A DNA stretch of 64,000 bases from Candidatus Gastranaerophilales bacterium (GCA_944323685.1 CALUTJ010000012.1:1-64000), one strand, 5' to 3'. Shown: positions 42,199 to 51,027, numbered from the stretch's first letter. The notes: generated by a model not told the origin, from the letters alone. Numbers and translations: made by a program.

Positions 42199-43044
42199 AT
42201 GGCACAATTAATAGACGGCAGACTTGTTTCAAAAAAAATATGCGAAAATCTCTCTGACGAGATTCTGTTTCTTTCAAAAAAACCCTGTCTTGCGGTCATA
42301 ATAGTCGGCGAAGACCCCGCCAGCCGGATTTATGTAAATTTAAAAAGAAAAAAAGCTCAGGAACTGGGTATTAAATCCATAGTCGAACAAATGCCTACAG
42401 CAACATCTCAACAGGAGCTTCTCAACAAAATTGAACAACTAAACAATGACAACGAGGTTAACGCAATACTGGTGCAGCTTCCGTTACCTTCGCATATTGA
42501 CACAAAAGCCGTTCTGGAAAAAATTAATCCGCTGAAAGATGTCGATTGTTTCCACCCGTATAACATGGGACGTATTGCCACGGGCACAAAACCTTATGTG
42601 TATCCCTGTACTCCTAAAGGGATAATAAGGCTGCTTGAATACTACAACATTCCGCCGCAGGGCAAACATGCGGTTGTAATCGGCCGTTCAAATATCGTAG
42701 GCAGGCCGGTTGCACAGATGCTTTTGAACGAAAACGCAACCGTCACAATCTGCCACAGCAAAACTGCAAATCTTGCAGAAATCACCAAAACAGCCGATAT
42801 TTTAATATCCGCCGTAGGGCAAAAAAATCTCGTAAAACCAGATATGGTCAAAGAAGGTGTTGTTGTTATTGATGTCGGTATGAACAGAACGGACGAGGGC
42901 AAATTGTGCGGTGATGTTGATTTTTACGGCGTTGAGCCAAAAGCCTCTTTTATCACACCTGTCCCCGGCGGTGTCGGGCCGATGACAATTTGTTCCTTGA
43001 TGCAAAATACTTTTGATTTGTATAATATTCAATATAACAGTTAA
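42199..43044 (+). CDS. folD: Methylenetetrahydrofolate dehydrogenase / methenyltetrahydrofolate cyclohydrolase
   Basis: A 281-residue bifunctional enzyme that interconverts methylene-, methenyl- and 10-formyl-tetrahydrofolate with NADP. Signatures: VGEDPASRIYVNLKRKKAQELGI (with the catalytic lysine), VQLPLPSHID, PCTPKGIIRLLEYY, GRSNIVGRPVAQML and PVPGGVGPMTICSLM. Length is typical. It is the third gene of the one-carbon cluster. Confidence 0.96.
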   Translation: MAQLIDGRLVSKKICENLSDEILFLSKKPCLAVIIVGEDPASRIYVNLKRKKAQELGIKSIVEQMPTATSQQELLNKIEQLNNDNEVNAILVQLPLPSHIDTKAVLEKINPLKDVDCFHPYNMGRIATGTKPYVYPCTPKGIIRLLEYYNIPPQGKHAVVIGRSNIVGRPVAQMLLNENATVTICHSKTANLAEITKTADILISAVGQKNLVKPDMVKEGVVVIDVGMNRTDEGKLCGDVDFYGVEPKASFITPVPGGVGPMTICSLMQNTFDLYNIQYNS

Positions 43045-43053
43045 GGAAATTGA

Positions 43054-43878
43054 ATGGGTAATTTTAAATATACATACAATACCGAAGAATTTAACAGGTT
43101 TTTTGAAACCCGTCTTTCTCCTGCGCTGCAACCGGTTGCCGCAAAAAAATTACCGTTTTCCTTAAAGAAAAAATCACTCGCTCAGGAGGCTTTTAACACC
43201 ACCTGCAATATACTCGGACGTTTTGTTCCTTACGAAGGAAAATCAACCGAAGAAACTTACAAATTTTTAAAAGATTTAAGAATTTTCCCCGATTTTATGT
43301 CCGTAAAATATAACGGCTGTTTTACCGGAAACAGCTCGGGCAGAGCGTTTGACGCAAAATCAATTGAACTTTACAAAAATGACGGCAGAAAAAACGTAAG
43401 GGTTTGGAACGGCGTTCTTGTATCAACGCAGTATCATGCCAGAACCTTCGGCAAAGTGTTGTTTAAAAAACGCGGTTTAAGCGCCGGCACCCCCGATGCG
43501 GTAAAATTGATTTTCAGCAAAAAAAATTACGAAGACATTCTTGACAAAACGGTTTTGAGAAAAGGTGAAAGCTATTGCGATGTTATAAACGCAAACTACC
43601 ATATAACTTTTACAAATACCCGCGACCAGAAAAATTTTTCCGATGACGAATTCTGCAAAAAAATATGTACGGTAGTTAAAAAATATAACTGCAATATTTC
43701 TTTTGTAATACTAAATAACAACCTTTTTGTTGCAATAACTTCAACTGACAGCGAACCTACCTACAGCGAAAACGGCTGGTTTGATTTTAAACACAATTTT
43801 AACGACTTAGATTTTATGAAAGATATTATCCAGCAGTTTGAAACCGTTGTTATGACATTGAAACTTTTGAACTCATAG
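43054..43878 (+). CDS. Hypothetical protein
   Basis: A 274-residue protein that I do not recognise. It has no signal peptide and no membrane helix; it is basic, with alternating predicted strands and helices (CDVINANYHITFTNTRDQK, CNISFVILNNNLFVAITST). AAGGAAATTGA precedes the ATG and it follows folD by 9 bp, so it may be co-transcribed with the one-carbon genes. No function is proposed. Confidence 0.72.
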   Translation: MGNFKYTYNTEEFNRFFETRLSPALQPVAAKKLPFSLKKKSLAQEAFNTTCNILGRFVPYEGKSTEETYKFLKDLRIFPDFMSVKYNGCFTGNSSGRAFDAKSIELYKNDGRKNVRVWNGVLVSTQYHARTFGKVLFKKRGLSAGTPDAVKLIFSKKNYEDILDKTVLRKGESYCDVINANYHITFTNTRDQKNFSDDEFCKKICTVVKKYNCNISFVILNNNLFVAITSTDSEPTYSENGWFDFKHNFNDLDFMKDIIQQFETVVMTLKLLNS

Positions 43879-43973
43879 AGAGTGTAAAATTTTGTTACTA
43901 CAAAAATTAAAACTAGCAAAAAATATATAAACAGTTATTTTAATACTAATATCTGTGAAGTTAAGGAGTAACT

Positions 43974-44465
43974 ATGACTATAAACCCGATAGCAAAATTT
44001 AACCCGCAAATTGATAAACAATTTGATGATAAAATTGCAGTTGTAATGTTTGACAATTCCTTTAACGGGACTCATAGCCGTATGTATTATGCATTGCCTA
44101 AAGACAGGGCAGACGAGTTTGTACAAGACTACAAAAATACAGGCAAAAAAAATATAAAACAATTTAGTGCAATTACCGCTTTAGGTACAATTGCTACAGG
44201 TGTTTTAGGTTTTGCCGCTGCCAGAAAATCAAATATATTGTTAAAAATATTATCTACAGGGGCATTTGCCGTAACAGGTTTAATCGGTTCATCTGTAGCA
44301 GGACTTGTTAAAGCAAATAACAATCTTAATAAACTTACAGACAAATACGATGCAATGGGATTTAATCATGCACCCGATGCGGATGACATTGCTATTATGA
44401 AAGTTGATTTTAAAGCTTTTCAACCGTCTGAATCAAATACATCCGAAACTTCAAAGGAGAATTAA
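43974..44465 (+). CDS. Hypothetical membrane protein
   Basis: A 163-residue protein. The N-terminal 60 residues are soluble (MTINPIAKFNPQIDKQFDDK), residues about 65-115 contain two hydrophobic segments (ITALGTIATGVLGFAAA, TGAFAVTGLIGSSVAGLV), and the tail is acidic and Ser/Thr-rich. AAGGAGTAACT precedes the ATG. It overlaps the next small gene by one base (TAATG), so the two are coupled. Function unknown. Confidence 0.75.
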   Translation: MTINPIAKFNPQIDKQFDDKIAVVMFDNSFNGTHSRMYYALPKDRADEFVQDYKNTGKKNIKQFSAITALGTIATGVLGFAAARKSNILLKILSTGAFAVTGLIGSSVAGLVKANNNLNKLTDKYDAMGFNHAPDADDIAIMKVDFKAFQPSESNTSETSKEN

Positions 44466-44806
44466 TGACAAGAATCGTAAGAATACAACAGCCCGTAGTT
44501 ATTCCTCTAACAGTTTCAAACTTATCAATATCGGACTTGCAGGCTCAAATAGCGGAGCTCAGGTATCAAAAACAAACGGGAGCAATCTCTGCCGAAGAAG
44601 CTGATGCAAGAATACTTGTACTGCAAGCTAAATTAGAAGAGCTTGAAAATACTCCGACGCCTCAAGCTGAACCTCAACAATCCGAAACTGTTGTCGAAAC
44701 CCCTGTGTCTGATATCGAAGATACCCCCGACAGTGCTGATTCTTACGCTAATGACGATTTTTATTCACTTCAGGCACAAAACAACAGAGCCTTTCACAAT
44801 ATCTGA
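44465..44806 (+). CDS. Hypothetical acidic protein
   Basis: A 113-residue protein. A helix of about 40 residues (LSISDLQAQIAELRYQKQTGAISAEEADARILVLQAKLEEL) is followed by an acidic, Pro/Glu/Asp-rich disordered tail. The helical part resembles a short coiled coil or SHOCT-like segment (G-x-I-x-x-E-E-A-D-x-R). It is translationally coupled to the gene before and converges directly on the minus-strand gene after it. Confidence 0.68.
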   Translation: MTRIVRIQQPVVIPLTVSNLSISDLQAQIAELRYQKQTGAISAEEADARILVLQAKLEELENTPTPQAEPQQSETVVETPVSDIEDTPDSADSYANDDFYSLQAQNNRAFHNI

Positions 44807-45373
44807 TTACCAGTTTTTGTATTTGTAAATTCTGTCAAACGCCTGTCTGAAATTCTTGTTACTTATTTTTAAAATCTGTTTTTTATACGGGTTTATAATA
44901 CACATGTTATTTGCACAGTTCTGAAAAAGGTAGTTCTGGATGCAATCAACCGTTCCTGTTTTGTTGCAATATACCGTAGAAGTTCTCTCCTGCGGGTCGG
45001 GATAATAGTAATAGAGCGATTTCAGCTCCGAATGACTGTTCATCAGTCTTTCTAAATCGTCTAAAAACACGTTATCGTCCGTACAATCACCGAGATATGC
45101 GTAATATATTATTTTTCTGTTTGACCTCAAGAAATTTGCAAACTTGTCGCTCGGCAGCGTGTTTTCATAAACTCTTGCGGGAATATCCTGTGCATCTCTG
45201 ACAATGCCTGCCTTTTCATCTTTTTCTTTTTGCATGGCTTTTTTCTGGTCGCTTGTCGGCGGTCTGTCAGGTACTTTCGTATTCGGGTTGCTGTTTGTAA
45301 CATAAATAAACCCGATTATTATTAAAAATGCCAAAATTTTTGCAAATACGTGATTGTTATTTCTGTTAGTCAT
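44807..45373 (-). CDS. Membrane-anchored hypothetical protein, possibly thioredoxin-like
   Basis: A 188-residue protein with an N-terminal anchor (FAKILAFLIIIGFIYVTN, about residues 10-27), a charged linker and a periplasmic domain. The part from RKIIYYAYLGDCTDDNVFLDDLERLMNSHSELKSLYYYYPD to the C-terminal QAFDRIYKY has the strand-helix order of a thioredoxin fold with four or more cysteines, but no CxxC. The resemblance is weak. Its stop codon abuts that of the preceding plus-strand gene. Confidence 0.68.
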   Translation of the reverse strand: MTNRNNNHVFAKILAFLIIIGFIYVTNSNPNTKVPDRPPTSDQKKAMQKEKDEKAGIVRDAQDIPARVYENTLPSDKFANFLRSNRKIIYYAYLGDCTDDNVFLDDLERLMNSHSELKSLYYYYPDPQERTSTVYCNKTGTVDCIQNYLFQNCANNMCIINPYKKQILKISNKNFRQAFDRIYKYKNW

Positions 45374-45571
45374 ATTACTGCCGGTTTGATTTGTATCTTA
45401 ACTGTTGTCACAATTTATTTTCACATGTGTTTTATTTTAATACAAATTGTAATAATTTCTTTACCAAAGTATTTTTAATCGGAATAAAAAACAGTATTTT
45501 ATGGTAGAGTGGTTGTGTGTGACATTTTATTGAAACCACGAAAAATACACTGTTTATTGAAAGGGATTAAG

Positions 45572-46213
45572 ATGAGTAAATTCAATTTGTTAGCATATAT
45601 TCTGCCTCCTGAAGAAAAAGTTTTTTATTCACTTTTTGAAGAAAGCGCTCAGGTATGTTTTGAAGTTGCATCTTTGTACAAGGATATCGTCACAAGCTCT
45701 TTAACTGATGAACATGTTATTAACGTCAAAAGACTAAAACATAAAAGCAACGACCTGCTAAAAGAAACTTTGCATCAGTTGAATGTTACATTGATTACCC
45801 CGATAGACAGAGAAGATATCCAATCTATAGCGTCTTTGCTCAACAAAATTACAAAAAGAATCGTCAAAGCATCTTTAAACCTTAAAGTATACAGATTGGA
45901 AAACTTTACGGAAAACATGCAAAAACAGGCACAAACCCTGTATCAGGCAACGGAAGAATTGAAAATCATTATCCACAACTTTAAAAAATCAAGCTCTATT
46001 AAAGAAATGACCGAAACAAACCTTAAGATGAAAGAAATTGAATCTTACGGGGATGAAATCCACTACCACGCCATTGATGAGTTGTTCTCAGGCAAATACG
46101 ACGCGCTTACGGTTATCAAACTCAGAGATATCCACAAAGATATCGAAAACGCGTTAGACAGCTGTTTTTCCGTATCAGACGCGGTTGTTAACGTTGTGTT
46201 AAAGCAGTCATAA
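45572..46213 (+). CDS. DUF47 (PhoU-like) family protein
   Basis: A 213-residue helical protein of the DUF47/PhoU-related family (LPPEEKVFYSLFEESAQVCFEVASLYKDIV, VKRLKHKSNDLLKETLHQLNVTLITPIDREDIQSIASLL, ELFSGKYDALTVIKLRDIHKDIENALDSCFSVSDAVVNVV). These proteins usually accompany PiT phosphate transporters and modulate them, as here, 52 bp upstream of one. The ATG at 45572 follows GAAAGGGATTAAG; longer in-frame readings lack such a site. Confidence 0.92.
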   Translation: MSKFNLLAYILPPEEKVFYSLFEESAQVCFEVASLYKDIVTSSLTDEHVINVKRLKHKSNDLLKETLHQLNVTLITPIDREDIQSIASLLNKITKRIVKASLNLKVYRLENFTENMQKQAQTLYQATEELKIIIHNFKKSSSIKEMTETNLKMKEIESYGDEIHYHAIDELFSGKYDALTVIKLRDIHKDIENALDSCFSVSDAVVNVVLKQS

Positions 46214-46265
46214 CTTTGACCTGTTGAAATCGGCAAACGGTAGTATTGAAGGAAAGATAAAATAT

Positions 46266-47279
46266 ATGACAGTTTCTATAGTATTGTTGGTTATGGTAAT
46301 AGTAGGCGCACTGGTGTTTGAATATATAAACGGTTTCCACGATGCAGCCAACGCCATTGCTACGGTAGTTTCAACAAAAGTGCTCACTCCGAGGCAAGCC
46401 GTTGTATACGGTGCAGTACTTGAGTTTACCGGCGCGCTGACGGGGACACATGTTGCTAAGACAATAGGTGCGGGTATCATTGACCCTTCAACGATTACAC
46501 TGCATGTAATATTTTGCGCCCTGTGTGCGGCAATTATATGGAACTTGATAACATGGTTTTTCGGGCTTCCGTCAAGCTCTTCTCACGCTTTAATCGGTGG
46601 TCTTATCGGCGCGGCTGTTGTTAATGCAGGCTGGAACTGCGTAAGATTTTTAGAACTTGCGGACAAAGTTATCGCGCCTATGTTTATGGCGCCGTTGATA
46701 GGTTTCTTTACGGGGCTTATTGTCATGGCAATACTTTTGAGAATATTTTATAAAGCCAATCCCGATAAAATCAACAGAAGATTCAGACGCTGCCAGATAT
46801 TTTCAGCAGGTTTGATGGCCTTAAGCCACGGCTCAAACGATGCTCAAAAAACAATGGGTATTATTACTCTTGCTCTTTTAGCCGGCGGAATAATTAAAGG
46901 CGGAGCAAACGGCGAGTTTGAAATCCCTGTTTATGTAATCTTAGCCTGTGCAACCGTTATGTGCTGCGGTGTAATGTCAGGCGGCTGGAAAATTATTAAA
47001 ACAATGGGCAGCAAAATTATTAAACTCAAACCCATTAACGGCTTTGCCGCAGAAACCTCGGCTGCTTCAATAATTTTGCTGGCATCTCATTTCGGTGTAC
47101 CGCTGAGTACAACCCATGTTATTTCTACGGCAATCATGGGGGTCGGAACAACTTATAAAGCTCATGCAGTAAAATGGGGTGTTATTGGAAACATCGTCTG
47201 GGCCTGGGTTTTAACAATACCGGTTTGTATTATGATTTCGGCTGTACTGTTTAGTCTGTACAAATATATTATCTTGTAA
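46266..47279 (+). CDS. PiT-family inorganic phosphate transporter
   Basis: A 337-residue membrane protein with about ten helices. The two PiT signature repeats are visible: EYINGFHDAANAIATVVSTKVLTPRQAV at the N-terminus and ALSHGSNDAQKTMGIITLALL in the second half, plus FGLPSSSSHALIGGLIGAA and FGVPLSTTHVISTAIMGVG. It takes up metal-phosphate by proton or sodium symport. The ATG at 46266 follows AAGGAAAG. It forms a two-gene unit with DUF47. Confidence 0.94.
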   Translation: MTVSIVLLVMVIVGALVFEYINGFHDAANAIATVVSTKVLTPRQAVVYGAVLEFTGALTGTHVAKTIGAGIIDPSTITLHVIFCALCAAIIWNLITWFFGLPSSSSHALIGGLIGAAVVNAGWNCVRFLELADKVIAPMFMAPLIGFFTGLIVMAILLRIFYKANPDKINRRFRRCQIFSAGLMALSHGSNDAQKTMGIITLALLAGGIIKGGANGEFEIPVYVILACATVMCCGVMSGGWKIIKTMGSKIIKLKPINGFAAETSAASIILLASHFGVPLSTTHVISTAIMGVGTTYKAHAVKWGVIGNIVWAWVLTIPVCIMISAVLFSLYKYIIL

Positions 47280-47333
47280 AAAACAAGTATTTTGCTTATG
47301 TTATAATCTTTTTGGAAAAGGAAAAGATTATAT

Positions 47334-48263
47334 ATGAAAGTTAGTGTAAAAGTACCTGCTACAACAGCAAATTTAGGCCCCGGTTTTGATTGCCTCGGGC
47401 TTGCATTGCCGATATACAACACCGTTACGGTAGAAGAAACAATCATGCCGGGAACGGGTATTGAGATAAATATTATTGACGAAACACATGAGCAGGATAT
47501 TATATCTATTCCTACGGATGAAAATAATATTGTGTATAAAGCCATTGAGCTTTTGTATAATTCAATAGGCCAAACGCCGAGCGAACTTAAAATCACAATC
47601 AAAACACATATACCTATAGCAAGAGGGCTTGGCAGTTCAGCTGCCGTAATTGTCGGCGGATTGATTGCGGCTAACGAGCTTTTGGGCAGACCTGCCGATG
47701 AAGCCGCTTTGCTTTCAATTGCAACAGAAATAGAAAATCATCCCGATAACATTACACCGGCGGTTGTCGGCGGTTTTGTGGTTGCGTCTATCGAAGAAGA
47801 CGGCAGTGTTGTTTACAGCAAAATGAACTGGCCTAAAGATTGGAATATAACGGTTTGTATCCCCGATTACGAACTCGCTACCGATATTGCGCGTTCGGTT
47901 TTGCCGGCGGAAGTTCCGATGAAAGACGCCATTTTTAACCTAAAACACGCTGCAATGCTTGTTCAGGCAGTTAATACTCATGACGAAAAATTGATGAAAA
48001 TTGCGCTACATGATAAACTGCACCAGCAATACAGAGAAAAATTGATTCCGGGTTTAAAAGAAATTAACGAAGCTTTAAAACACGAAGAAAATGTCATGGG
48101 CGTGGTTATCAGCGGTGCAGGGCCTTCCGTGCTTGTTATTTCGCACGGGAATAACCTTGATAAAATAAGAGAAACCGTTTCAAAAGTATGGTTGGATTTG
48201 AACGTAAAATCTAAAATTTTAACCCTGCAAGTTGAAGAAAACGGCGCCACTGTGTTAGATTAA
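47334..48263 (+). CDS. thrB: Homoserine kinase
   Basis: A 309-residue GHMP kinase making O-phosphohomoserine for threonine synthesis. VKVPATTANLGPGFDCLGLALPIYN at the N-terminus, the ATP loop IPIARGLGSSAAVIVGGLIAAN, the ENHPDNITPAVVGGFV motif and GVVISGAGPSVLVI near the end identify ThrB. AAAGGAAAAG precedes the ATG. thrC is not in the window. Confidence 0.94.
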   Translation: MKVSVKVPATTANLGPGFDCLGLALPIYNTVTVEETIMPGTGIEINIIDETHEQDIISIPTDENNIVYKAIELLYNSIGQTPSELKITIKTHIPIARGLGSSAAVIVGGLIAANELLGRPADEAALLSIATEIENHPDNITPAVVGGFVVASIEEDGSVVYSKMNWPKDWNITVCIPDYELATDIARSVLPAEVPMKDAIFNLKHAAMLVQAVNTHDEKLMKIALHDKLHQQYREKLIPGLKEINEALKHEENVMGVVISGAGPSVLVISHGNNLDKIRETVSKVWLDLNVKSKILTLQVEENGATVLD

Positions 48264-48351
48264 AAAACTTTTTTAAAATAAAAGGCAATTTTTTTTCCTA
48301 AAATGTTTTTAATTATACATAAGGTTATGGTTAGTTTTAGGAGAAATTTTT

Positions 48352-48696
48352 ATGGCAGAAGTAGGCGCAGTTAATTCATCATCAAAAACTTATTCATCTC
48401 AGACACAGAATAACGTAGAACAAAATAATAATGAATTAAGCTGGTTAAAATATACGGGGTTATTCCCTTATGCAGCAATAACTGCTGCTGAATGGGCAAA
48501 AGAAAATCCTCAAAAAACAGCTGATGTTATGGATACTTTTTGTACGGCAACAATGCCTGCTTATGCAGTTGCCAAACTGGTTAACTCAGACGAAAACAAA
48601 GCCGTAGAAAACAACGAAAAACCTTTTGACGGTATTAAAAAGAATTTTAAAACAGCAATAAATATACTTTGCCCTATTACTAATTTGTTCGGTTAA
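48352..48696 (+). CDS. Hypothetical protein
   Basis: A 114-residue protein with a Ser/Asn/Gln-rich N-terminus (AVNSSSKTYSSQTQNNVEQNNNE) and a moderately hydrophobic centre (LFPYAAITAAEWAKENPQKTADVMDTFCTATMPAYAVAKLV). There is no signal peptide. TAGGAGAAATTTTT precedes the ATG. It resembles in general plan the other polar-start, hydrophobic-centre proteins of this window; function unknown. Confidence 0.7.
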   Translation: MAEVGAVNSSSKTYSSQTQNNVEQNNNELSWLKYTGLFPYAAITAAEWAKENPQKTADVMDTFCTATMPAYAVAKLVNSDENKAVENNEKPFDGIKKNFKTAINILCPITNLFG

Positions 48697-48762
48697 TATA
48701 GTTGGTAAAAGACAAGCAGTATCAAAAAATAAATCTTTATATAAAAAAGTCAAAACAAATGC

Positions 48763-48795
48763 AAAAAGACCGTCATTAATATGACGGTCTTTTTT
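48763..48795. terminator. Bidirectional intrinsic terminator
   Basis: A stem of 12 or more bp, AAAAGACCGTCAT/ATGACGGTCTTTT, with a 4-nt loop and T/A runs on both sides, between two convergent genes. Confidence 0.9.
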
Positions 48796-48808
48796 ATTAC
48801 AAAATTAT

Positions 48809-49144
48809 TTATTCTTGAGTCTGTTTTTTGGCATTTTTATCTATACCCATGCTTTCAAGCGATTTTATAAAATTTTCCGCTGCTGATTTTTGAATTTCCG
48901 GCGGAACAACTCTTAAAAGTTCTATGGTTTTAGAAATCACAGGATCTTTGTCATACCATCTGTTGCCGTTTATGGGTTTTACCATCTCGTAAAATTTGTC
49001 TATAGTTTCTTTAGAAACTTTTTCTTCTATTTTTGCAAGAAAAATCTCTGCTTGCGCTTTTAGTTCATCCTGATAATTGCGCAAAAGCTCAACAACTTCC
49101 ATCAAAACCGGATCATGGTCATACCATCTTTTATATTGAGGCAT
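48809..49144 (-). CDS. Hypothetical two-repeat helical protein coupled to murA
   Basis: A 111-residue protein made of two related units: RWYDHDPVLMEVVELLR...QAEIFLAKIEEK from R6 and RWYDKDPVISKTIELLR...AAENFIKSLESM from R62, a spacing of 56 residues. It has no signal peptide, membrane helix or recognised domain. Its start lies 14 bp inside the end of murA on the same strand, so translation is probably coupled. Function unknown. Confidence 0.75.
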   Translation of the reverse strand: MPQYKRWYDHDPVLMEVVELLRNYQDELKAQAEIFLAKIEEKVSKETIDKFYEMVKPINGNRWYDKDPVISKTIELLRVVPPEIQKSAAENFIKSLESMGIDKNAKKQTQE

Positions 49145-50468
49145 TTATACTTCCTTTATTTGTAACCTCGGCAACATTTTTTGTCAAAATATCACTTTCA
49201 TCATTGTATCTTACTATATTTGCCCCCAAATTGGCAAATTTTGTTTCAAAAAGTTCGTACCCTCTGTCAATATGGTGAAGGGCTTCTATATCGCTTTCAC
49301 CTTCTGCTGTAAGGGCTGCAATGATAAGAGATGCCCCTGCGCGAAGGTCACTTGCTTTAACATTTGCTCCGGTAAGTTTATCAACTCCTCTTATCAGGGC
49401 GTGGTTTCTTTCCTGATGTATATCAGCCCCCATGCGGCGGAGTTCCGGAACCTGCATGAATCTGTTTTCGTACAAACTTTCGGTTACTATACTTACACCG
49501 TCAGCTGTTGTCAACATTGCCATTGCAATAGCCTGCAAATCTGTCGGAAATCCGGGATAAGGCTGGGTAACAATGTTAACCGGATTTAAACGCTGATTAC
49601 AACTTACTTCCATAACAGTGGGTTCTAAAAGTTTTATGTTTGCTCCCATTTTTATGAGTTTAGAATTGTAAAAAGTCAAATGTGAAGGCAAAACATTTTT
49701 TATAATACCTTTACCTTTTGTGGCAATAATAGCCGCCATATAGGTTCCGGCTTCGATTCTGTCAGGAATGGTAGTATATTCAATCGGATGAAGATCTTCT
49801 TGTTTTACGCCGTTTATGACAATTTCCGAAGTTCCTGCACCTGAAACATCAGCCCCCATTGCATTTAAAAAGTTTGCAAGGTCAACAATTTCCGGTTCTT
49901 GAGCTGCGTTTTGGATTCTGGTAGCACCTTCTGCCAGTATTGCGGCAAGAACAAGGTTTTCTGTAGCGCCAACTGACGGAATATCAAGATAAATATCCGT
50001 ACCAACCAGTTTTGGTGCCTTTGCGTGGACGTAGCCGTTTTCTATTTTTATTTCCGCACCCAGAGCCTCAAGCCCTTTTATGTGGAAGTCAACTCTTCTT
50101 TCACCTATTGCACAACCGCCCGGTAAAGCAACAATGGCTTCTTTACATCTCGAAACAAGCGCACCCAGTATTATAAAAGATGCACGCATTTTGCTGACAA
50201 GCTCATATTTTGCAGTAATACTTGATATATCCGCAGCGTCGATTGCCACTTTTTTTGCAATTTTATCGTATTTGGTTTTTACGCCTAATTCTTCGATTAC
50301 TCTGAGCATAATATTTACATCAGTAAGCTCAGGTACATTGTGTATAACTGTTTCGCCTTCAGGCAGAATTGCGGCTGCCATAAGTTTGAGGACGGAGTTT
50401 TTTGCACCGCTTATGGACACTTCGCCTTTTAATGAATTACCGCCTATTATTTTTAGTTTTTCAACCAA
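49131..50468 (-). CDS. murA: UDP-N-acetylglucosamine 1-carboxyvinyltransferase
   Basis: A 445-residue enzyme for the first committed step of peptidoglycan synthesis. K23-N24 in ISGAKNSVLKLM and the catalytic cysteine C119 in LPGGCAIGERRVDFH (the fosfomycin target) are present, as are SVGATENLVLAA, PDRIEAGTYMAA and PGFPTDLQA. The chain is a little longer than usual at the C-terminus. The start is TTG, supported by the strong GGAGGGATATC site; there is no good ATG. Confidence 0.95.
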   Translation of the reverse strand: MVEKLKIIGGNSLKGEVSISGAKNSVLKLMAAAILPEGETVIHNVPELTDVNIMLRVIEELGVKTKYDKIAKKVAIDAADISSITAKYELVSKMRASFIILGALVSRCKEAIVALPGGCAIGERRVDFHIKGLEALGAEIKIENGYVHAKAPKLVGTDIYLDIPSVGATENLVLAAILAEGATRIQNAAQEPEIVDLANFLNAMGADVSGAGTSEIVINGVKQEDLHPIEYTTIPDRIEAGTYMAAIIATKGKGIIKNVLPSHLTFYNSKLIKMGANIKLLEPTVMEVSCNQRLNPVNIVTQPYPGFPTDLQAIAMAMLTTADGVSIVTESLYENRFMQVPELRRMGADIHQERNHALIRGVDKLTGANVKASDLRAGASLIIAALTAEGESDIEALHHIDRGYELFETKFANLGANIVRYNDESDILTKNVAEVTNKGSINASI

Positions 50469-50670
50469 GATATCCCTCCGGGATTATGTTTTTATCCGTA
50501 AAATATATTCCTCTATTATCATAATATAACCAACAAAGATTGTCGTACATAATTTAATTAATGTAAATTCACTTATATTAATTTATTAGAGCGGTCTTTT
50601 TCTTGTATTTGCGGTGTTGTTAAAAAACTGAACACAAAAAATTGTAGTATGTAAAAAATTTTTGATTACT

Positions 50671-50847
50671 TCTAATCTGGTGTCGCAGTTGCCGCCCCGA
50701 GCCTTCGAGCCGTCACTGCTCACCTTTGCCTTCTTTTTCGGCTGAACTGTGGTGAAGCCTGAAAAATGGCTTCACTATGTGAACAATGTGTCACTCCAAA
50801 AATTCGTTCACGTCTCTTTGCTCCTTATCACGAATTTTTCTCGGACA
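50671..50847 (-). repeat. Dispersed structured repeat, copy G (long form)
   Basis: A complete long-form copy on the minus strand, from GTCCGAG at 50847 to CCAGATTAGA at 50671, with the perfect GTGAAGCC...GGCTTCAC hairpin. It lies in the 610-bp gap between murA and the spoIID-like gene, which are transcribed divergently. The 200 bp between murA and this copy contain only AT-rich sequence, including the presumed murA promoter. Confidence 0.93.
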
Positions 50848-50926
50848 AATTAAGCCTTTTGCTCTTTAACAAAAAATCCATCTTAATATTTGTTAATATT
50901 TTACGATTTTAGTAGCAAAAAAATTT

Positions 50927-51027
50927 TTGACAAGATTTCATGCTCATGTAAACTCCTCTATAAACTCCGTAATACTAATTCTATCCATCTCGGCTTTAGT
51001 CTATTTTAGAAAAAGCCGATTTTTTTT
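50927..51027 (+). ncRNA. Candidate small RNA or attenuated leader with own promoter and terminator
   Basis: TTGACA (50927-50932) and TAAACT (50949-50954) with a 16-bp spacer form a good sigma70-type promoter. Starting near 50961, an RNA of about 65 nt would end at the stem TCGGCTTT/AAAGCCGA (50990-51019) followed by eight T. A second TATAAT box at 51046-51051 could drive the spoIID-like gene separately. There is no open reading frame with a start in this span. Confidence 0.45.
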
